DNA of 64,000 nucleotides from Albugo candida (Eukaryota; Oomycota; Peronosporomycetes; Albuginales; Albuginaceae), in assembly GCA_905220665.1 (NCBI GenBank), contig CAJNAR010000144.1, positions 310,001-374,000 of the forward strand, in the 5' to 3' direction. Positions 57,603 to 64,000 of the stretch are shown here, piece by piece. A program made the translations under genes and the position numbers. Below the pieces are notes generated by a model. That model did not search any database, was not told where the DNA came from, and saw only the letters and a program-made list of their open reading frames with translations. Position 1 is the first letter of the stretch. Every line of letters begins with the position of its first letter.

Positions 57603-60600
57603 ATGAAAGAATCGATTAGAATCCCTTCAACGATGAATTCATTACGAATAGGAAGGCCTGACACAAGAAAATATCAACTGCGTACAATTGGCACTCTAGA
57701 CCCATCTGGCTCCGAGACTTTGAGCAATTTCGATAAGCGCAAGGATATGAATCCTATTACCTCTTATCAGGAGCTCAGACGACCATATTTTGCCACCCGT
57801 GTTCTTGAGCAAGATCGAACGCAGAGTATAATTCAAAGTCGATCGAGAGGCATCTGTCCCGAGGGAATGTACGGGGATAGTATCGACTCGTCCGATCGTC
57901 AGTCAAATGATCGTGATGAGATAGATAGTAGAACGAGCACGTTATCACGATCACATTATTTATCAAGGGATGCACACGACCGGGAATCCAGAAAACGTCC
58001 ATCGTCCAGTGGGATTTCTAACAGCTATGGTGGCAATATTATCACGGCTGTCCGAGTACGCCCTCTGTTTGCATCTGAGCGTCGTGCTGGATGCCAGCGT
58101 ATCATCGAAATGTCTCCTGGCAGTGGAGAAGATGACTGTGCGCCCAACTCCTTCATTCGCATATTGAATCCTGTTGTGCTGCCAAACAGGTCACATTCTC
58201 TAGCAAATACGAAGTCAAACATGAAACTGGATGACTGTTTGAAATCGTATCAAAGTAAAGTAGCAGCAAGCAAGTCCGGCGCGATGAATTACATGCATGA
58301 ATTCCACTTTGATTATCATTTCTGGTCATTCGATCATGAGCAAGGACAAAAAGATGCAGCGCAAGAGTCTATCTACGACACAGTTGGATCATATATGGTA
58401 AAGTCAGCGTTTGAAGGCTTTAATTGCTCTATATTTGCATATGGGCAAACCTCTGCTGGCAAAACATACACCATGATGGGAGATGACCGGCCTACCAAAA
58501 TGGCTGACTCTACTTCTTTGAGCTCAAAAAGCGGCCTTATACCTCGCGTCTGTTTTGGCATGTTTGAGTTTGGAAATTCGCAAACCGGAGTCAAGTTGTC
58601 GACATTCCATGTGAGCTATATAGAGATTTACCACGAGCACGTCTATGATCTCCTAAAGACCGAAGGAATTCTCAAAGTACGTGATTGACATTGATTCCCT
58701 CAAGCTCGACTGATTGAGCTCTTTTTCAGCACTCTCTGAAAATACGTGAACATCCCGATGCTGGCGTGTTTGTTCAAAACGCTCAAAAGGTGTCAGTAAA
58801 GAATTACGCAGAAGTCAAATCTCTCATTACTGAAGGTAATCGAAGGCGTTCAGTGGCAACGACAAAGAGTAACGCGAGATCTTCTCGCTCACATGCTATC
58901 CTTACCATTTACATCAGTCAAACTGATCTGAAGATAGAGGCAGATATGTCTGAGAAAGACGTGCCGATAATTTCCAAGATCACGCTAGTGGATTTGGCTG
59001 GAAGTGAACGCGTTGAGAAACTTGGCGCCTCCGGTGCACAATTGCGAGAATCCGTCGCGATCAATCGTTCCTTGTCGACGCTTGCTGATGTCATTCATGT
59101 TCTGTCCAAAGGCGGAAAGCATAATCAGCATATTCCGTATAGGAACTCGGTACTGACTCGACTACTGAAGGAAAGTCTTGGAGGTAATACAATAACAGTC
59201 ATGCTGGCAGCGATTTCCCCCTGTTGCATACATTATGAGGAAACACTGGGGACACTCAAATACCTTGATCGAGCCAAACGGGTTACAAATTGCCCGCATG
59301 TGAATTCGAGCAGTTGTATTGGAACACGACCTGACTTTTCTAACGAGATTTCAGATCTAAAAGCTAAATTACAATCCACGCAAAGACTTGAGAATATAAG
59401 GACACTGATTCCAGCGTGCGGTGGAAGCTCTCGGGATGGGTCGGAGATGAGCCAGCACTTACTCGATAAGGCTGCTAATAGTGCAACAGAAGAGCCTACA
59501 AACTTAACTAAAGTGAATGACCAGCTGACACGAACCATACGTTCAGTGGATACGCGAATTGAACAGAAAAGTACGCAAACAATAGAGGGAGAGAGTGAAT
59601 CTATTTGGCCCATCAATTGGAAGCTACGCGTAAGGCTTATCGAATTGCTTAATGGTCGAAGGCGCTTACGCTACTTGGAGAAGTATCGTGCTTTCAAAGT
59701 CCTTTATGGATTAAGGAATCAGGTTGATGAGCTTTCAAAACCCAAAAAGAGTAGATCCGTCACTCGATTCCGACTTCCCAGTGCGTCGCCGGAAGAGGAC
59801 GAAGAAACTTCCGTAGAATTTAAATCTTCTGAGTTCGAAAACGTGTATGAGACTCTTGACTCTCTATCTATACACACTGAAAAAAATGAGTCAGCGCGAT
59901 CGAATATGGTCGACGAGCGGAAGAAAGAAAGCTCACTGGAACTGCTGGAAGAGATAGCGACTTGCTGTTGCAGTGCGATATCGTCAAAGCACAGGTCGAT
60001 TTGTAAAGTGAAACTGCAGCAGTGGCGTAAAAACGAGTCTGATTTTGGCAAATCTGATGATCAGCCAACATCCGCTATAGACCCGAGTACCAAAGACGAT
60101 GAACGTATTTCTGATGATAACAACGCAGAATCTAATTTTCTTCTGCAAAAATCGACTAGGAAAGATATGTCAATTGGCGACTTCGCGGTCATTCAAGCAT
60201 ATAGAGCATCTACTGGTCTCACACCGGGAATAAAACACAAGCTAAACCCCCAGAAATATATGGAGGAGCGATTACTCCTTCATGAGGAGGAAGTGTATTC
60301 AAGCAGATTTGAAACAATCACAGCAAAAGAAGAATTACTTCAAGTCACTAATCAACTGTTTGAAAGTGAGAAAGCTAATAGAACTTTAGCGGAAGTGCAT
60401 CTTACAGCTTTTGAAAAAGTGCATAATCGGCTTTTGCTACTTTCAGAAACAGTAGGAGCTTATCCAGCGGCTAAAGAAGACGTGGATTCTCCTGAAACTT
60501 TAGTGCCTGAGCCTACGGACGTAAATGCACCGATGAATAAAGTTGCTGAAAACCAGGAGAGTCTATCAAAAAGACCCGACAATGAGAAGTTGCTGGATAC

Positions 60601-63600
60601 AAACGCTCGATGTACGGAGGTCCATTTTGTTATAGACGCTATAAGTTCTTCGGTGGAGAGTTATATGTCGAGCTTTAACAAAGTACGAAATGAGCTCTCC
60701 GCTGCCTCAGCAAATGCACGTATTTCGGGGGACAAGTTGGCAAAAATGATGAAAGAGCAAAAGGAAGCTTCAAAGAAGATTAAGAACGAAAATGCGACGG
60801 CAATGAATCGAATGGAAAAAGATTTACTTCATGCCTCCATCAAAATACAAAAAACCGAGCAAGATCTCCGTGATGCAGAGTCGCAGCTGCTTGAAAAAGC
60901 AAAAGCATTAGAGGCTCTGGAGAAGATCTACTCAAGAACGACAGCCAAATCAAAAGCTGAATTGTGTCAGAGTTTGAAGGGTATTCTAAAAGCGGAGAAG
61001 GAACTAGAGCAAGCAAATGATCGAATAGCCGAATACGAGACCTTACTCAAAGTATCAGATAAGATGCGTGCTCTTCCACTTTCTCGACTTCGAGAAGAAG
61101 TAGCTCTCAACTTGATCAAGATCACCGAAAGTGAAAAAATCAAATCTCTAGAGGACCAGCTGGCTGCATGCAAGATTTCTAAAGAATCTTCTATGATTAT
61201 AATCACACAAATCAAAGAAAGATTATGCAATGGGCAAGCACAAGAACTATTAGCGAAGAATGAAGAGGTGTGCTTACCGGTAGTTGGGAATACAATAACA
61301 AGCGCGGAGACTGACCCCATGATAGGCCAGCTTCATGATCTTTCATCAACGCTAATTGAATATCAAAAAGCTCACATCTTGGCTTTTACTCACCTAGAGG
61401 AAGAACTGAGGCTCACTTTGGCCAAAGTCGTGGAAAAAGACGAACAGCTTGGTCTCGTTAGCGACAAACTTGCCGAAACTCAGGCAATTTGTAAGACTGT
61501 AAAGCATGCAAAAAACGCAGAAATTGATCTTTTAAGGAATGAGCTGAAGCGCAGTGCTTTGGTTATAACGGAACTCGATGGTCACCTTGGTTTATCAAAG
61601 GAGCGGGTAGTGGAACTACAGAGCGAATTAGGGATCTCACACGAGGATCATGCATCCGCTATCGCTGAAGTACAGAATAAATTATACGTCAAGACTACTG
61701 AGAACGCTAAGAATGAAGAAGATCTCATCCTCACAAGAGAACAGCTGGCTACAAGTACGGCACGCTTGGCTTCACAAAAAGATATTGAAGCTGAAATGAT
61801 TGCTTGTTTGAAAGAAGAACTCGCTAATATCACATCTGCGCTAATGAAAACAAAGCAGGAGCAAGTTTTCTTGAACAACCAACTAAAGGCGAGTGAAGCG
61901 CTAAATGAAAACTTTCAAGAGACCAATGCAAAACTGGAAGAAGAACTATCACTGAGTTCGAGAAAGTTAAACATACTGAAGGATGAACTACTACACGTAC
62001 AAAGCTTACTCACCAGGGCTGAAGCCAGTTACGAGGAAGCGAGCCATGTTCAAACAACAAAATTTGATAAAGTAGAGAAAGAGCTATCTTTGGCTAAAGT
62101 CAAATTGAAGAGAGCCGAAGAGGATCTTCAGTTTGCAAATAAGCAATCGAGCGAGAAAGAGACATTGTATGACTCCTCCGATTTGACGCCCCTGTTGAAC
62201 ATTCATGGACGCAAAGATGAGATTCCTGCAGGTTTGTCGACTGCAGCTAACATAGAAATAGAGACAGTAGATCAAGAGTGTCGGCGGAACGAGCTTCATC
62301 GTGGATCATTGACAAACAAGGAAAGTCCAAGTACCGCATTTTCGAAATTCAGCAAGGCGTGGCCTTGTAATGCTGAAACGCAGAGCACAAACGGGAGGCA
62401 GAAGAAAGAAGAGGCTGATCAATCTCATACAGCTGCAATTCTGTCTCCACAAAAAGAGTTGCTTTCGAGCATTATTAGCAGGAAAAGGATGAAGGAAGAC
62501 TATCGGCATATTCAGGATCAATCAATCGAGAGTGGGATTGCTGATGGAGCACTTCATGACGCTCATACTGTGGAATTTGCACGCTTGAAGGAGGATCTAG
62601 CTATCAGTTTATCGCAGACAGAGAAAGCACAGGAGGAATTGATATTGTTCAGAAAGAAGCTCGCGAAAAGTGAGTCTATTTACAAGGCTTCTGTTGAAAT
62701 TCATCGAGGATCATTGACACAAGTGCAAAAGAAAATGGGCATTCTTACTTCCGAGATCAACAAAACAAGGGAAGAGCTTATTCTTACACAAGGTCAGCTT
62801 ACCGATAGCCAGGCGCTGGCTGAGCACTATCGGCAGCATATGGAGCGACTTGAAAAAGAATTAGTGAGATCTTTAACGAAAGCAGCTGAATGTGAAAGGG
62901 AACTTATTGAAACCAGAGAGGAACGTTTCCACCAGGAGGCTATGATTACGAAATTTGATGAATCTCACAGCGTTGATGTCGCAGCCGAAACAATGAGAAA
63001 AAATTTCCAGGACGTTAAAAATCAAGAGACGAATAGTTCAATTGATAATGAAGCGCTTAGCGGAGTTGTCCGTACGGAAGCCATGCGCATTGAAGAAGTG
63101 GTGTCTCTCAGTAATGAGAAAGGATCAAGAGAAGAAGGATCCATTTGTTGGAAAAGTTGTCAGCCGTTGGAGAGTCAGTCTTTTTCAAACTCGCCGGATG
63201 TGGTGCATTTCTTGACAACATGTAAATCTCGATCCCCGTACTTTTTGAAAGCAGACAATCCAAAGATTTCAAATGAAAATTTGTACGGCACCGATACGCT
63301 AGAAAAAGAACGCATACAAATACGACTAGCTGATTATGAGTCGATCATTATGAATAAAACTTATTCGACAGTAACGAGACGGCTCGAAGAAGATGCGTTT
63401 TGTTGGCGGAGGGAGGTTAAAAGGATGAACGAGGAGCTTTATGCTGCAAATGGACGTACTGTTGATTTTTGGGTTTCATTTGAAGCACTCATGAAGACTA
63501 ATAATGCTTCTATTGCACAACTCCAGGAAAAAATTTCGCTCTCCTACACGGATACGTCGACGAAAAATGACGAGCTCGCCCGCATTATAGAAGAGCTCGA

Positions 63601-64000
63601 AGCTTTCAATGCACCGTTTGATCGTTTGAAAGAGATTTATGAGTCAATATGGATTCAACCACGCAAGTATGCACCCGCTCAAAGTTGGAGCAGCGGAATG
63701 GAGAACGAAAGTGTCTGCATGGAAGACGGATCCGAAGAAACTTACTCATTCAGTGTACCTGCAAAACATCGTCATATCTTAGCGACAGATGGGTTGAAAT
63801 TCCGCAAATTTGGTGGCACGAGTGAGCCGTGGGAAGAAACTCATGGTACTAGTTTAGATCTTATGACGAAGAGATACGAGAAAGAGGAATCACGTAAATC
63901 AGGCTGTGATTCTGCTACACCAACGACACACGTCAAAGCAGCGGAGAAAGAGTCATTAGGATTTAAGGCAGCATTCAAAGGAACGAATGTATCCACCATA
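57603..64000 (+). CDS. Giant kinesin-3-like N-terminal motor (3' end outside window)
   Basis: At least 2115 residues in two exons (57603-58676, then 58730 onward, open to the last base). Residues 1-145 are a disordered basic N-terminus. The motor starts near NIITAVRVRPLFASERR. The P-loop is GQTSAGKTYTMMG, followed by HVSYIEIYHEHVYDLL. Switch I is NARSSRSHAIL and switch [22 protein letters not shown]. It closes with IPYRNSVLTRLLKESLGGN and EETLGTLKYLDRAKRV, wording typical of kinesin-3. More than 1,300 residues follow as near-continuous coiled coil (for example ELSAASANARISGDKLAKMM). No FHA domain is seen directly behind the motor, where kinesin-3 usually has one. The cargo is unknown; assignment to kinesin-3 is from the motor alone. 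The stop codon is outside the window. Confidence 0.88.

Noticed and set aside
1..64000. CRISPR arrays, bacterial operons, riboswitches or viral genes
   Set aside because: No regularly spaced repeats, polycistronic bacterial genes or viral proteins were seen; spliced nuclear genes fill the window.

Overview
This window is nuclear DNA of a gene-dense eukaryote with short introns, most probably an oomycete; an Albugo-like white rust would fit. Nearly all genes are interrupted by GT-AG introns of about 45-65 bp, codon use is fairly balanced, and neighbouring genes are often 20-130 bp apart. The gene set (Polycomb EED, REV3, a flagellar DRC12, HCF101 with its C-terminal DUF971 domain, a urease accessory protein, an aquaglyceroporin with NPA-R-D, several putative secreted proteins) fits a heterotrophic stramenopile that makes flagellated zoospores. 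The genus is inferred. All exon models were built by hand from splice sites, reading frame and family conservation; most close in frame exactly. Unresolved junctions are named in the entries.

Layout. 1-2.6 kb is a repeat block around a broken Mutator-like (MULE) transposase with inverted-repeat arms. A small hypothetical gene follows at 2.7 kb. 3.3-8.3 kb and 9.2-12.5 kb are ORF-poor, eroded DNA that holds one clean four-exon gene for a putative secreted protein (8.3-9.2 kb) and an ankyrin-like relic. 12.5-38 kb is a compact housekeeping block: NAA35, UreD, an Sds3-like protein, a PDZ protein, DRC12, kinesin-14, EED, topoisomerase III alpha, TruB, Msp1/ATAD1, an HMG-box/histone-fold fusion, tRNA-Ile(UAU), UTP7/WDR46, a PSME3IP1/NIP30 protein, a possible Treslin/Sld3-like gene and a second putative secreted protein. 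38-40.7 kb is another gene-poor gap with a 102-bp inverted-repeat element and a possible secreted mini-peptide. 40.7-64 kb is dense again: REV3 (15 exons), HCF101 (12 exons), MIC19/CHCHD3, a PSI-domain two-TM protein, a CH+TBC protein, an aquaglyceroporin, and a giant kinesin-3-like protein that runs off the window.

Themes. Chromatin and genome maintenance are well represented (EED, Sds3-like, HMG/histone fold, TOP3A, REV3, possible Treslin), as are mitochondrial functions (Msp1/ATAD1, MIC19, HCF101) and microtubule or flagellar functions (two kinesins, DRC12). No operons are expected, but head-to-head gene pairs (TOP3/TruB, ATAD1/HMG-HF, aquaporin/kinesin-3) share 97-303 bp between start codons. 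Putative secreted proteins sit in or beside the gene-poor stretches, as is common for pathogen effector genes. No CRISPR, bacterial operon, virus or toxin gene was seen.
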